Source: Bacteroidaceae bacterium (GTDB lineage: Bacteria > Bacteroidota > Bacteroidia > Bacteroidales > Bacteroidaceae). Taken from it: 64,000 nucleotides of DNA. Shown here one piece after another: positions 47,322 through 56,822 of the stretch (its first letter is position 1; every line of letters begins with the position of its first letter). Where the stretch lies: the NCBI GenBank assembly GCA_017650105.1, contig JAGCFO010000009.1, positions 1-64,000 of the forward strand. The letters run 5' to 3'. The translations under genes and the position numbers were made by a program. Under the pieces are notes generated by a model. The model worked only from the letters and a program-made list of their open reading frames with translations, had not been told where the DNA came from and did not search any database.

Positions 47322-47945
47322 TCAGCCTATTCCAAAAAAATGAGCTATTCCCTTGTCCATTCCACCGAATCCCATAAATGCCAAAGCAAGAAGGCCTGCG
47401 GTTACCAGAGCTATAGACATACCCTGCATTCCACGGGGAATTTTAACCATGCTCATCTGCTCGCGAAGTCCAGCGAAGACAATGAGAGCCAAACCGAAAC
47501 CAAGAGCAGTAAAGAGAGCATAGACGATGCCAGTAAGCAGATTAACAGGTAATCCCTGTGGGTCATATGTTCCATTTGCAACAAGAATGCTGACACCAAG
47601 TATGCAGCAGTTAGTTGTAATGAGAGGCAAGAACACGCCAAGAGCCTGATATAGAGAGGGAGACAGTTTTTTCAACACAATTTCCACAACCTGAACAAGG
47701 GCAGCGATAACAAGGATGAAAACGATGGTCTGCAGATAGGCGAGCTTCAGTGGATTAAGTACCCAGATCTGAAGAAGATAGGTTACAATGGTAGCAAGAA
47801 CTAACACAAAAGTAACTGCCAGCGCCATACCTTTGGCCGTATCAACTTTCTTCGAAACACCAAGGAAAGGACAGATACCAAGGAACTGCGAGAGAACAAT
47901 ATTGTTGACAAAAATCGCCGAAATGAGAATCAGTATATATTGCAT
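47322..47945 (-). CDS. rnfA: Rnf complex subunit RnfA
   Basis: A 207-residue membrane protein with six membrane segments. ILISAIFVNNIVLSQFLGICPFLGVSKK and LGVFLPLITTNCCILG carry the conserved Cys pair that holds a membrane iron-sulfur cluster in RnfA/NqrE. It is the last gene of the rnf operon. The complex couples ferredoxin oxidation to NAD reduction and ion pumping. Confidence 0.93.
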   Translation of the reverse strand: MQYILILISAIFVNNIVLSQFLGICPFLGVSKKVDTAKGMALAVTFVLVLATIVTYLLQIWVLNPLKLAYLQTIVFILVIAALVQVVEIVLKKLSPSLYQALGVFLPLITTNCCILGVSILVANGTYDPQGLPVNLLTGIVYALFTALGFGLALIVFAGLREQMSMVKIPRGMQGMSIALVTAGLLALAFMGFGGMDKGIAHFFGIG

Positions 47946-47970
47946 AATACGAACAATTTAGTGGGATATA

Positions 47971-48567
47971 TCAACCTTTCTTCGCGTTAATCGCATTAAA
48001 GATGGCAATAAGGAAACCTAAGGTAATAAAAGCACCAGGCGCTAAGACAAACACCAACATATTGGTAGAAGCGGGCAGCACAGAGAAACCGAAAAAGGTA
48101 CCAGTGCCAAGCAGCTCACGCAGAGCTCCAAGAAGTGTCAGAGCAAGTGTGAACCCTAAACCCATTCCAAGACCATCGAAGAAAGAGGGAACAGCACCAT
48201 TCTTAGCAGCAAAAGCCTCAGCACGCCCCAAAATGATACAGTTAACCACAATCAGAGGAATAAAGAGACCTAATGTCTTATATAGATCTGGCAGATATGC
48301 TTGCATTATCATCTGGACTGCAGTCACAAATGATGCAATAACAACAATGTAAGCAGGAATGTGCACCTTGTCAGGAATGAGGTTGCGCAGCAGAGCAATA
48401 ACCACGTTGGAACAAATGAGGACAAAGGTAGTCGCCAAACCCATCGACATGCCGTTGATGGCAGAGGAAGTGGTACCCAAAGTGGGGCACATTCCAAGGA
48501 GAAGTACGAAGGTGGGGTTCTCCTTGATAAGACCATTGAGGAAAACTTTCAGATTATTCATATTCAT
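47971..48567 (-). CDS. rnfE: Rnf complex subunit RnfE
   Basis: A 198-residue membrane protein: NPTFVLLLGMCPTLGTTSSAINGMSMG and LFIPLIVVNCIILGRAEAFA, the two Cys-bearing half-membrane motifs of RnfE/NqrD, mirroring RnfA. Twenty-five bases separate it from rnfA. Confidence 0.93.
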   Translation of the reverse strand: MNMNNLKVFLNGLIKENPTFVLLLGMCPTLGTTSSAINGMSMGLATTFVLICSNVVIALLRNLIPDKVHIPAYIVVIASFVTAVQMIMQAYLPDLYKTLGLFIPLIVVNCIILGRAEAFAAKNGAVPSFFDGLGMGLGFTLALTLLGALRELLGTGTFFGFSVLPASTNMLVFVLAPGAFITLGFLIAIFNAINAKKG

Positions 48568-48580
48568 TTACTCCATTGAG

Positions 48581-49291
48581 TTATTCGTTAACAACTTCGG
48601 TGGAAGCGTCGCCTTCATCTGCTTGCGTAGTAGCGCCCGAGACAGCATCAGCAGCTGTGCTACCCATAAACGCATAATAGGCATTCTGTACGGTACGCAA
48701 GAAAGCGCGCGAAGTGATAGTAGAAGCAGTAATAGCGTCTACTTCACCTCCATCTTTACTAACAGTGAAATTGCTCTTACCGGGATTCATACCTATTATA
48801 TTATGACTGCCAGCAGGATCGGGATTGCCGAAGAACAATTTTGAAACAGGGCTCACTTCTTTGGTGTTGGCAGAAGTAGCGGTGCGGAACCATTCATTGG
48901 CACGAGCGCCCAAGCCTGGGGTTTCAGAATGCTGCATGACTTGATAACCTTTGATATCACCGTTCTCAGCAAAACCAACAAGCACTTTTATTTCGCCACC
49001 GAAACCTTGACCATCCGCAGCTTCTACTGCTGTTCCGGCTGATGTACCATCTGCTCGGCAAACATGAAAGATGATTGTACCGTTTTCAGCAGTATCAGTT
49101 GTGCATATAATGCTATCAGCAGGTTCTAAATCTAGCACGGCTTTAATTCCTAATGCTTGATTTTCGGCGGTGATAGCGTCAATAGGCCCCTGGGTGACTC
49201 TGTTAATGATGGCAAGCAAGCCCGCAGCAACCAACGAGATAATGGTGAGAACAAGCACCATATTTTTAAAGGACGATTTGAGACGTTTCAT
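48581..49291 (-). CDS. rnfG: Rnf complex subunit RnfG
   Basis: A 236-residue protein with one N-terminal membrane segment and a periplasmic FMN-binding domain; EVDAITASTITSRAFLRTV holds the Thr to which FMN is covalently bound in RnfG/NqrC. The C-terminus has an acidic, low-complexity tail. Its start overlaps the rnfD stop by four bases. Confidence 0.92.
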   Translation of the reverse strand: MKRLKSSFKNMVLVLTIISLVAAGLLAIINRVTQGPIDAITAENQALGIKAVLDLEPADSIICTTDTAENGTIIFHVCRADGTSAGTAVEAADGQGFGGEIKVLVGFAENGDIKGYQVMQHSETPGLGARANEWFRTATSANTKEVSPVSKLFFGNPDPAGSHNIIGMNPGKSNFTVSKDGGEVDAITASTITSRAFLRTVQNAYYAFMGSTAADAVSGATTQADEGDASTEVVNE

Positions 49292-50256
49292 TTCTTTACC
49301 TCCTTTGCAAAACGTTTGGGTTTACAAGCATTGTTAATTAAAGGCACGAAAGCATTCATGATGAGAATGGCAAATGACATACCCTCAGGATAGTTTCCGA
49401 ATAAGCGAATACAGATGACAAGGAACCCGATAAGGACTCCATAAATAAGCATTCCCTTGTGTGTCATAGGAGAGGTAACATAATCGGTTGCCATGAAAAT
49501 AGCGCCCAACATAATACCTCCAGCACAGAGATGTTTCAAAGAAAGCACACAGATGTCAGCAAAAGGCATGCCCCCACGAATAGCGTAAAATATCACGCTA
49601 AAGCAGAAGGCACTGGCAAAGATGCTAATAGGTATGTGCCAACTGATAACTTTAGCACAAAGCAAAATAACAAAGCCTGCCAAGAGAAGTAGTGCACTTA
49701 CTTCACCCATCGAACCGCCGATGTGGCCGAAAAACAAGTCGCCAAGATTGGCATTGCCCAAATCTGCAAGAGGAGTAGCAGCAGTAACAGCATCAGCGTA
49801 GGCTGTCATCTGATGAGGCACAGGCCAAGACGTCATTTTGACAGGGAAGGAAATGAGCAAAAACACTCGGCCCACAAGTGCAGGGTTAAAGGGATTATTA
49901 CCCAATCCACCAAACGTCATCTTGCCAACACCTATGGCAAAAAGAGCACCTACAATAATAATATAAAGAGGTAGATTGCTGGGTAGATTGAATGCCAATA
50001 ACAAGCCTGTGACAACCGCTGAGCAGTCGGCTATGGTATTACGTGGATTGCGAAGGATGAACTTATTGATAGCCCACTCGAAAAGAACGCACGAAACCAC
50101 AGAAGTAAATGTCACGATGACGGCTCCCAACCCGAATGTATAGAATGACCAGAGAAGGGCAGGCAACATGGCAATGATAACCCAAAGCATGTTTCGCTTG
50201 ACACTATCGCCTCCATGCACATGGGGCGACAAAGATATTTTCAGTTTGTTTGCCAT
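49288..50256 (-). CDS. rnfD: Rnf complex subunit RnfD
   Basis: A 322-residue membrane protein (NqrB/RnfD family) with about ten membrane segments. HVHGGDSVKRNMLWVIIAMLPAL is the typical start, KMTFGGLGNNPFNPALVGRVFLL and FMATDYVTSPMTHKG the conserved flavin-associated loops. It forms the ion channel part with a covalent FMN. Confidence 0.92.
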   Translation of the reverse strand: MANKLKISLSPHVHGGDSVKRNMLWVIIAMLPALLWSFYTFGLGAVIVTFTSVVSCVLFEWAINKFILRNPRNTIADCSAVVTGLLLAFNLPSNLPLYIIIVGALFAIGVGKMTFGGLGNNPFNPALVGRVFLLISFPVKMTSWPVPHQMTAYADAVTAATPLADLGNANLGDLFFGHIGGSMGEVSALLLLAGFVILLCAKVISWHIPISIFASAFCFSVIFYAIRGGMPFADICVLSLKHLCAGGIMLGAIFMATDYVTSPMTHKGMLIYGVLIGFLVICIRLFGNYPEGMSFAILIMNAFVPLINNACKPKRFAKEVKK

Positions 50257-50289
50257 ATAAGAGAATTAACTATTCCAATTATCTGTTAT

Positions 50290-51621
50290 CTATTTCTTTG
50301 CAGCGCGAGCACGAATAATACCCCCCACAGTGCCTTTTCCTTGACGAATCCAGTCAAGGAGAGGACGATTACTGGGGCATGTAAACTGACAGCTGCCACA
50401 CTCAATGCAAGTCATAATCTGATTTGCCTCAGCTTCATCCCACATAGCGTATTCGCTCTGTTTCGACAGCAAGTATGGTTCCAAGCCCATAGGGCAGGCA
50501 GTCACACACTTTGAGCAGCGAATGCAAGGAGCCTCTTCGCCTCGTCCTGCCTCTTTTTCAGTCATTAGAAGGATTCCCGAACTTCCTTTGCAAACCGGCA
50601 CCTCTGCATTAAGCAGAGCCTTGCCCATCATTGGTCCACCACCGATAATCTTACCCGTATCTTCAGGAACACCACCGGCACGCTCAATAAGCTGGCTCAT
50701 AGGGATTCCCATACGAGTCAGCAGATTCGAAGGATTCTTTACGCTCTTGCCAGTTACTGTCACCACTCTCTCAAAGAGAGGCTTATTCTTCATTACAGCT
50801 TCATAGATGGCATATGCGGTGCCCACATTCTGCACGATAGCACCCACATCAGCAGGCAGAGCGGGAGGATTGGGCACTTGACGGTTAACGACAGCATCGA
50901 TTAGCTGTTTCTCGCCTCCCTGCGGATATTTCACTTTCAGCGGGCAAACTTCAATACCAGGAAAAGCTGCGGCTTTTTCTTTCATCAAGGAAATAGCATC
51001 AGGCTTATTATTTTCGATGGCGATATATGCCTTCTTCACATTCACAGCCTTCATTATCAGTTGCACTCCGATGAGGATTTGCTCGGGTTTCTCCAGCATA
51101 AGACTATGGTCAGCCGTCAAATAAGGTTCGCACTCTACAGCATTGATAATTACCACATCAACAGGTGTGCGAGGACTTAGTTTTACGTGACAAGGGAAAC
51201 AGGCTCCACCCATTCCCACAATGCCACACTCTTGGATGCGTGCTACAATTTCCTTCGGTTCGAGGGTTGTCTCACGCACGATATCTTCGCTGCGGTCTAT
51301 TGTCGGTTCCCACTCATCATCTATAACGTCAATGATAATAGCGGGCTTACGATAACCGCTGGCATCGATGGCTGTGTCAATCTTCAGCACTTTGCCCGAC
51401 ACCGAAGAGTGAATAGGAGCAGAGACGAAACCGCCTGCATCAGCAATCTTGGTACCGACTTTCACTATGTCGCCTTTGGCAACACAGGGAACGGCAGGAG
51501 CACCGATATGCTGAGAAAGAGGAAATACAGCTTGCTTGGGCAACTCCATCACCTCTATCTTCTTACCAGCCGAGAGTTTATTTTCTTCGGGGTGTACACC
51601 GCCTAACTTAAATGTCTTCAT
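50290..51621 (-). CDS. rnfC: Rnf complex subunit RnfC
   Basis: A 443-residue soluble subunit: glycine-rich FMN/NADH region (GIVGMGGACFPCHVKLSP), SLBB-like fold, and two 4Fe-4S motifs CIRCSKCVTACPMGLEP and CIECGSCQFTCPSNRPLLDWIRQGK. It is the NADH-reacting subunit. Confidence 0.94.
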   Translation of the reverse strand: MKTFKLGGVHPEENKLSAGKKIEVMELPKQAVFPLSQHIGAPAVPCVAKGDIVKVGTKIADAGGFVSAPIHSSVSGKVLKIDTAIDASGYRKPAIIIDVIDDEWEPTIDRSEDIVRETTLEPKEIVARIQECGIVGMGGACFPCHVKLSPRTPVDVVIINAVECEPYLTADHSLMLEKPEQILIGVQLIMKAVNVKKAYIAIENNKPDAISLMKEKAAAFPGIEVCPLKVKYPQGGEKQLIDAVVNRQVPNPPALPADVGAIVQNVGTAYAIYEAVMKNKPLFERVVTVTGKSVKNPSNLLTRMGIPMSQLIERAGGVPEDTGKIIGGGPMMGKALLNAEVPVCKGSSGILLMTEKEAGRGEEAPCIRCSKCVTACPMGLEPYLLSKQSEYAMWDEAEANQIMTCIECGSCQFTCPSNRPLLDWIRQGKGTVGGIIRARAAKK

Positions 51622-51655
51622 ATAGTTTACTGACGATTATTTCGGGAGAATGATA

Positions 51656-52681
51656 TTATTTTTGTGTTTCCTGCTGGGTTTGGTCAGACATAGGATTTGG
51701 CATTTCCTTCATAGCTTCTGACACAGGAGAAGCTGCCTTTACGGGCACGGGTTCAGGAGTGGGAGTTTCCACTTTAGCCACCTTGGGTGCTTCTGCCGGT
51801 TGGGCAGCGGGAGCAGCTGCAGCAGGCTGTGCAGGAGCTTCGGGTTTCGGTTTACGTGGGGGGAAGTTCATAGCCACAATGCTATGCTGAGGACAAGCCT
51901 CCTCACACTTACGACAGAGGCGACATTTAGCCGGGTCGATGTATGCGAGATTATTTTCCAGAATAATGGCATCAAACTCGCACACTTTCTGACATTTTCC
52001 GCATCCAATGCATCCTATGTCACATGCCTTGCGCGTAACAGCACCTTTTTCCTTGTTGACACAGAGAACGCTCATTCTGCGTCCCTTCTTACCCATCGGG
52101 CGCAACTCAATGATGTGGCGTGGACAAGCTTTCACGCAACGCCCGCAAGCCGTACACTTCTCTTCGTCCACCTCGGGAAGGCCTGTCTCTGGATTCATGT
52201 GAAGAGCACCGAACGAGCAAGAAGCCGCACACTCGCCTAAGCCCAGACAGCCGAAGAAACAGCCCGTTTCTCCTCCGCTGGTAGCGTTTGCAACGTGGCA
52301 GTTTTTCACTCCCACATATTCCGATGTGCGGGGACGATGAGCACAAGAGCCCTGACAACGCACTACTGCCACTTTCGGCTCGGCTTCCACAGCAGCCAGA
52401 CCCAGAATTTCGGATACCTTATCCATAACTGCCTTTCCGCCAACGGGGCACGATTTTCCTTCAATCGACCCTTGAGCCGAAGCCTTCACGCATGCTTCAG
52501 CAAAGCCCTGACATCCAGGGAAGCCACATCCACCACAGTTTGCCTGCGGCAACACGTCTGCCACCTGCGCAATGCGCGGGTCTTCCTCAACTGCAAACTT
52601 CTTGGCGATAAGGAACAGTAACGCAGCCAGAATCAGGCCAAGCAAGCCCAAGACAATTACTGCTACTAAAATAACATTCAT
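51656..52681 (-). CDS. rnfB: Rnf complex subunit RnfB
   Basis: A 341-residue protein: membrane anchor (VILVAVIVLGLLGLILAALLFLIA), a 4Fe-4S domain (LPQANCGGCGFPGCQGFAEA), and further ferredoxin-type clusters (CTACGRCVKACPRHIIEL, CIGCGKCQKVCEF, CRLCRKCEEACPQHSI). It accepts electrons from ferredoxin. An Ala/Pro/Glu-rich tail of about 60 residues follows the last cluster and is longer than in the basic family. Confidence 0.94.
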   Translation of the reverse strand: MNVILVAVIVLGLLGLILAALLFLIAKKFAVEEDPRIAQVADVLPQANCGGCGFPGCQGFAEACVKASAQGSIEGKSCPVGGKAVMDKVSEILGLAAVEAEPKVAVVRCQGSCAHRPRTSEYVGVKNCHVANATSGGETGCFFGCLGLGECAASCSFGALHMNPETGLPEVDEEKCTACGRCVKACPRHIIELRPMGKKGRRMSVLCVNKEKGAVTRKACDIGCIGCGKCQKVCEFDAIILENNLAYIDPAKCRLCRKCEEACPQHSIVAMNFPPRKPKPEAPAQPAAAAPAAQPAEAPKVAKVETPTPEPVPVKAASPVSEAMKEMPNPMSDQTQQETQK

Positions 52682-52728
52682 GTGAAAATGGTTTTTATTG
52701 TATTATTTTTCTTTCTCGTTCCGCAATT

Positions 52729-52758
52729 ATTCCTTCTCGAAAAAAATTTTTCCCTTCT
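52729..52758. repeat. Dispersed 30-bp intergenic repeat, copy 1
   Basis: Identical over 30 bases to 56551-56580; core TTCTCGAAAAAAA followed by TTTTTCCCTTCT. It lies in the rseC-rnfB gap. Related shorter strings occur at 25857-25905, 36029-36048 and 40372-40425. Confidence 0.85.
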
Positions 52759-52839
52759 TCTCCCGGCGATATGCTTTCTTCTCCCTGACGGCTCGAGCCT
52801 ACATCGTATTAGATTCTATCCATAACCACAGCAGAACAC

Positions 52840-53265
52840 TCACTCCACAGGACGAACCGTCTGAAAGACGAATTCCTTCTCAAGTCGATTACGGCTAAGC
52901 CACAACCCCACGCCGTATGGCACAAGTGCTATCAATGCGACAAGACCCGACAGCAACTCGTTCCCTTTCGAGAGCCAGTAGCAGAGGACAAAAGCAGCTA
53001 ACATCATTACCAACGGAAGCACAAACGCGATTCTCACGGCTTTCATGCCCATTGAAACGCGTCCTTCTATCTCTACGGAATCTCCCACTCGATACGATTC
53101 GGCATTCGGGGCGAACACATCCACTAACTTTTCTTTACTGTCGGCAGACTTACACAGTCCCTTCGCACCACAAGCAGAGCACGCCGAAGCCTGCAAAATA
53201 CGTACCTTAAGGTGCGACGGCTCAACCAGCTCTACTATTCCCTCGTGCTTTATCGAATCACTCAT
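52840..53265 (-). CDS. rseC: RseC/MucC family protein
   Basis: A 141-residue protein: N-terminal Cys cluster LQASACSACGAKGLCKSADSKEK, beta domain, and two membrane segments (ALRIAFVLPLVMMLAAFVLCYWL-like and LVALIALVPYGVGLWLS). RseC proteins reduce or regulate electron-transfer partners and in Bacteroidetes head the rnf operon, as here. A consensus promoter lies directly upstream. Confidence 0.88.
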   Translation of the reverse strand: MSDSIKHEGIVELVEPSHLKVRILQASACSACGAKGLCKSADSKEKLVDVFAPNAESYRVGDSVEIEGRVSMGMKAVRIAFVLPLVMMLAAFVLCYWLSKGNELLSGLVALIALVPYGVGLWLSRNRLEKEFVFQTVRPVE

Positions 53266-53294
53266 CTAAACCTATTCTCCGTTTATTTGACTTG

Positions 53295-53326
53295 CAAAAG
53301 TAACTATTTTTTCCTAACTTACCAAA
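53295..53326 (-). promoter_or_regulatory. Promoter of the rseC-rnf operon
   Basis: On the - strand TTTG (53326-53323), 20-bp spacer, TACTTTTG (53302-53295): perfect -7. Predicted leader about 23 bases. Confidence 0.75.
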
Positions 53327-53406
53327 AAAAAAATCCACAAAACCCAAAATATCTTTTTCGCACTCCGAAAAAAGTCTGAAGCGACGCTTGATTAGGGCAC
53401 TTATTG

Positions 53407-53441
53407 AAAAAAGAAGGCTCCCGTCTCAGACGAGCGCCTTC
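53407..53441 (-). terminator. Terminator downstream of the beta-helix gene
   Basis: A strong hairpin (GAAGGC/GCCTTC outer stem, CGTCT/AGACG inner stem) followed on the - strand by TTTTTT. It insulates the rnf promoter. Confidence 0.85.
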
Positions 53442-53501
53442 TGTGCTAAAGGTATTTGCAAAAAGAATAATTTCCACGCGAGAAACAATGTTGAGCTACC
53501 T

Positions 53502-55778
53502 CTACCAAGGTCTCCAACCTCCTCCGCCTCCTCCTATGTAAGACGACAGGCTGACAGAAGACCCGCTGTTTACGGAACAATCCAGGCAACCGTTTTCCTC
53601 CCATATCTTGGTTCCACCCGAAACGCCAACGCCTGATTTCAGCGTCGTATTTCCTGCTGTGGAAACCACCATCGGTGTTCCCATTCTGTTATTAGAAGGC
53701 ACCTTGAATGCCAAAACCAACGTATTGCCTTCATACAACGCATACCAAGCGCCTTTGGTATAAGAAGAAGCCTGATAGCAAGCCTGCGAAAGACTTGAGC
53801 CACGTTCCAAGCCTCCAATGGCAACAATGTTACCTCCTGTAACGTAGAGTTTGTACCCCTGTTCCGTATTCGCATCGATGCCTACCTCAGGAGAACTGGA
53901 AGCTACGGAAAATACTGTTCCTCCTTTAATATAAAAGTTTCCGTTAGCATCCAGCCCGTCATTTCCGCTCGAATTCCCCATCACGAAGCCTCCCGAGATA
54001 GTAAAGTCGCTCGAGGAGTTTATCGCATCATCGGAGGAATTAGCGTATACATAACCTCCACTAATATCCAAAGTGCTCTTGCTTTCAATCGCTTCGTGGT
54101 TAGAAGCTGATGCGATGATGTTACCTCCAGTAATCACAATCCCCCCTGAGTATTCATAGGTTGCATTTCTTCCGCTACCTTTCTGAGTAGCCACACCCGC
54201 CTTGATGGCTTTGGCAGATGCCGAGAGACTGTTACTATACTTGTAATTGGAGCCTGTGGAAGAGGCGTTTACGGTTCCATCAATTATGGTAAGTGTTCCG
54301 TCGCACTTCATGCCCTTACCTCCTGTGCCGCTGCTTTTTAGCGTTAGCGAGCCCCCTTCTATATTGATGTCTCCGTCAGCATCAAGCCCAGCACATCCTT
54401 TGGCATCCTTGTCTTCTCCGTCATAGGCGCCGGCGCCAGTCGTTGTGATAGTGATGTTTCCTCCTGTCACAGTCACGTTTCCGTCATCTGCCTTAATTCC
54501 TTTGCTTGCTGCCCCGCTGGTAGAAACTGTGACAGTTCCGCTTTTCAGAAAAATGGTGCTTGCCCTCAATCCTCTTGCTGAGCAGAAGTAGCTGCTACCG
54601 CTACTCTTTGTTGCTCCATTGTTTATTACATTCAGCGAGCCTCCATTTATCATCAAGGAATTTGCTGCTGTGACTCCTCTTCCCGCAGCACCATTCACTA
54701 CTATATCTATGTTTCCTCCATTCTGCTCGTACGAATCTGCCCTTATTCCTGCGGTGAAAGCAGGATCAGAAGTATCTGTCAAATCGATATCCCCGTTTGC
54801 CTTGAGGGTGAGGGTGCCTCCGTCGATAATAACGTTTCCTTCGGCTTTCAAACACTTTGCTGCCGTATTTGTTACAGTTGCATCAACAGTTCCCTCCTTT
54901 ATATATATGTTTCCGCTATCTTCGTCCTCGTGGTTTGTCGTCTGCCCTGTAGAACCTGCTGTCGCGTTGTCAATATCACATTGGATGGCATCATCTCCAA
55001 CGTTGCCGAAAGTAAGCGAACCGCTTTCCATTAAAAAGTATTGACTGCAACTGATGCCGTCCCCTTCAGCAGAAAGGATGTTGACGCCACATTTTCTCAT
55101 TGTCAGATATTCGCCTGTCTTGATGCCGTGTTTCAGATTGCCCTTGATGTTAAGCGTTCCCTGCCCTTTCAACTCAGCGTGTCCCTTCACGTAGAGACAT
55201 CCTTTTTGTGTGCCGTTGGGGCAATCTGCAAGCGTGTTTTCGGTGTCTTTCCTAATGCTTATATCTATTCGTTTGCCATTCTGGACATGAATGGCAGCAC
55301 CCGAGAAGACTGGAGAAGCGTTTGTCAGAGTTAACCCACACAACTCTACGGTACACTTATAAGAGCCTGACAGATAGAACTCCCCATCGGAAGTGTTGCC
55401 CGAAAGGGAATAGATTATCTCCTCCCCGTCGACATCGGACGTGTTCGTTTGCCCTATTCCCACATGCGCTCCCTTAACGGCAGGAGTGACGTATTGGGCT
55501 ACGTTTCCAGCTACGAGTATCCTTGCTGAAGTACCCTCATAAACGACGCTTACGGTATTGTCAATTACTTGTGCGTTATCCACCCAAACGTTTGTCACTT
55601 CGCTGAGGGTGAATGTCTTACCCATGATTGTCAACGAAGTACCATCGGTGTATGTCATCACTCCTGCCTTTGCTGCCGGAAACTGATAGACGACACTCCC
55701 CGTCTCCACATTCATTGTTTGCGCCCACACATTTGCTGTCAGCATTAGCGCAATAATCAAGCCCAACGTTTTCCTCAT
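53502..55778 (-). CDS. Secreted carbohydrate-binding beta-helix protein (Cthe_2159-like)
   Basis: A 758-residue exported protein (signal peptide MRKTLGLIIALMLTANVWAQ). It is built of many short beta rungs: GEEIIYSLSGNTSDGEFYLSGSYKCTVELCGLTLTN, then repeats such as GDGISCSQYFLMESGSLTFGNVGDDAIQCD and NVIIDGGTLTLKANGDIDLT. This matches the Cthe_2159 carbohydrate-binding family, beta-helices that bind acidic or cellulosic polysaccharides. It ends in a Gly/Trp tail (YIGGGGGGWRPW). It overlaps the 134-residue gene by four bases. Confidence 0.8.
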   Translation of the reverse strand: MRKTLGLIIALMLTANVWAQTMNVETGSVVYQFPAAKAGVMTYTDGTSLTIMGKTFTLSEVTNVWVDNAQVIDNTVSVVYEGTSARILVAGNVAQYVTPAVKGAHVGIGQTNTSDVDGEEIIYSLSGNTSDGEFYLSGSYKCTVELCGLTLTNASPVFSGAAIHVQNGKRIDISIRKDTENTLADCPNGTQKGCLYVKGHAELKGQGTLNIKGNLKHGIKTGEYLTMRKCGVNILSAEGDGISCSQYFLMESGSLTFGNVGDDAIQCDIDNATAGSTGQTTNHEDEDSGNIYIKEGTVDATVTNTAAKCLKAEGNVIIDGGTLTLKANGDIDLTDTSDPAFTAGIRADSYEQNGGNIDIVVNGAAGRGVTAANSLMINGGSLNVINNGATKSSGSSYFCSARGLRASTIFLKSGTVTVSTSGAASKGIKADDGNVTVTGGNITITTTGAGAYDGEDKDAKGCAGLDADGDINIEGGSLTLKSSGTGGKGMKCDGTLTIIDGTVNASSTGSNYKYSNSLSASAKAIKAGVATQKGSGRNATYEYSGGIVITGGNIIASASNHEAIESKSTLDISGGYVYANSSDDAINSSSDFTISGGFVMGNSSGNDGLDANGNFYIKGGTVFSVASSSPEVGIDANTEQGYKLYVTGGNIVAIGGLERGSSLSQACYQASSYTKGAWYALYEGNTLVLAFKVPSNNRMGTPMVVSTAGNTTLKSGVGVSGGTKIWEENGCLDCSVNSGSSVSLSSYIGGGGGGWRPW

Positions 55779-56179
55779 TTCACAGCAATTTTGAAGGTTC
55801 CTCTCTCATTTTTCACCACATACACTCCACGCGACAAAGTCTGCTGCGCCTCTGAAATGCTGTCAAAGACACCCAGCGACAAGCCTGTCATCGTCCACAC
55901 TTCAACGTTCTCATTCACATTGTTTTTCGACGTAGAGATAGCTGTCGGTTTGGTAGCAAAATACATTTTCTTTAGTCCTGAAAGAGCGAAGTTGCGGCTG
56001 CCGGCATCGTTTGTCAGCACCAATGAACTTTCTTCAAACTTCAGGGTGAGCGAAGCAACCGACACAGACGTCAAAGTCCCATCAGAAGCCTCCAAAACAA
56101 GATAGGGATAGGCAAACTCATCGGCACGTACAGACAAAGCGCATACCGCTATCGCAAAAAAAATCAGACATTTCTTCAT
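55775..56179 (-). CDS. Small secreted protein with sorting-tail-like C-terminus
   Basis: From ATG 56179 (134 aa): signal peptide MKKCLIFFAIAVCALSVRADEFAY, then a beta-rich body (YLVLEASDGTLTSVSVASLTLKFEESSLVLTND) and a tail VWTMTGLSLGVFDSISEAQQTLSRGVYVVKNERGTFKIAVK resembling type IX secretion tails. It is translationally coupled (ATGA) to the beta-helix gene. The frame extends to 56257 but lacks a signal peptide there. Confidence 0.7.
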   Translation of the reverse strand: MKKCLIFFAIAVCALSVRADEFAYPYLVLEASDGTLTSVSVASLTLKFEESSLVLTNDAGSRNFALSGLKKMYFATKPTAISTSKNNVNENVEVWTMTGLSLGVFDSISEAQQTLSRGVYVVKNERGTFKIAVK

Positions 56180-56294
56180 CTCATCATATTGTTTTCTCTG
56201 CTTTTTCCTCCTCCTCGTCTGCAGGAATCGCCTTGACGAGAAAGAGGAAGATGGCATAGTTTTTTATTCTCTTTTTCCCAATTCTTTTTCGCTG

Positions 56295-56302
56295 CAAAGA
56301 TA
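56295..56302 (-). promoter_or_regulatory. -7 box upstream of the secreted-protein pair
   Basis: On the - strand TATCTTTG, a perfect -7, about 115 bases before the ATG at 56179. No good -33 box is seen. Confidence 0.5.
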
Positions 56303-56504
56303 ACGTTTTTTCTCGACATATCTTTTCCCTAAGACCTTTCTAAGGGGCATAAGACCTCGATTTTTATACTTTTTTATCCCAAAAAAACATTTCTTTCAGT
56401 ATTACCAAGTTCTTTTTCCCGACATCGTATTCTCTGCCCTTTCTCTCTCGCAGAGAAAAAAATGACATCGACAATATGCGTGAATTTTTGAAAAAGAGAA
56501 ACGC

Positions 56505-56580
56505 TTTTTTGGAGAACAAATAATTTTTTTTGGAGAACAAATATCGCGAGATTCCTTCTCGAAAAAAATTTTTCCCTTCT
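56505..56580. repeat. Dispersed repeats: two TTTGGAGAACAAATA units and a 30-bp repeat copy
   Basis: The 643-base gap 56180-56822 contains two units TTTTTTGGAGAACAAATA (from 56505 and 56526; the second continues TCGCGAG) followed by the second copy of the 30-bp repeat (56551-56580). The same TGGAGAACAAATA unit occurs three times at 61355-61409. Confidence 0.8.
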
Positions 56581-56753
56581 CCATATTTTTAATCGCGCTC
56601 CTCATTCATAACTATCGGAAAAGAAGAGCGATTTTTCGTTTTCTCTTCGCAATGCTACTTTTTTGGAAATGTCCGTCAGCGGAAACCACAAGAGGATTCT
56701 CCTTGCTATCATAGACAAGCTGCGGCTCGGGACAAAAAATAAATGGGAATTAT

Positions 56754-56784
56754 TTTGTTTTCCGCTTGCGTTGCACTATCTTTG
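56754..56784 (+). promoter_or_regulatory. Promoter of the esterase gene
   Basis: TTTG (56754-56757), 19-bp spacer, TATCTTTG (56777-56784): perfect consensus; leader about 32 bases. Confidence 0.75.
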
Positions 56785-56822
56785 GGCATTGAAAAAAACA
56801 ATTATCTAAAACGAAGAACACG

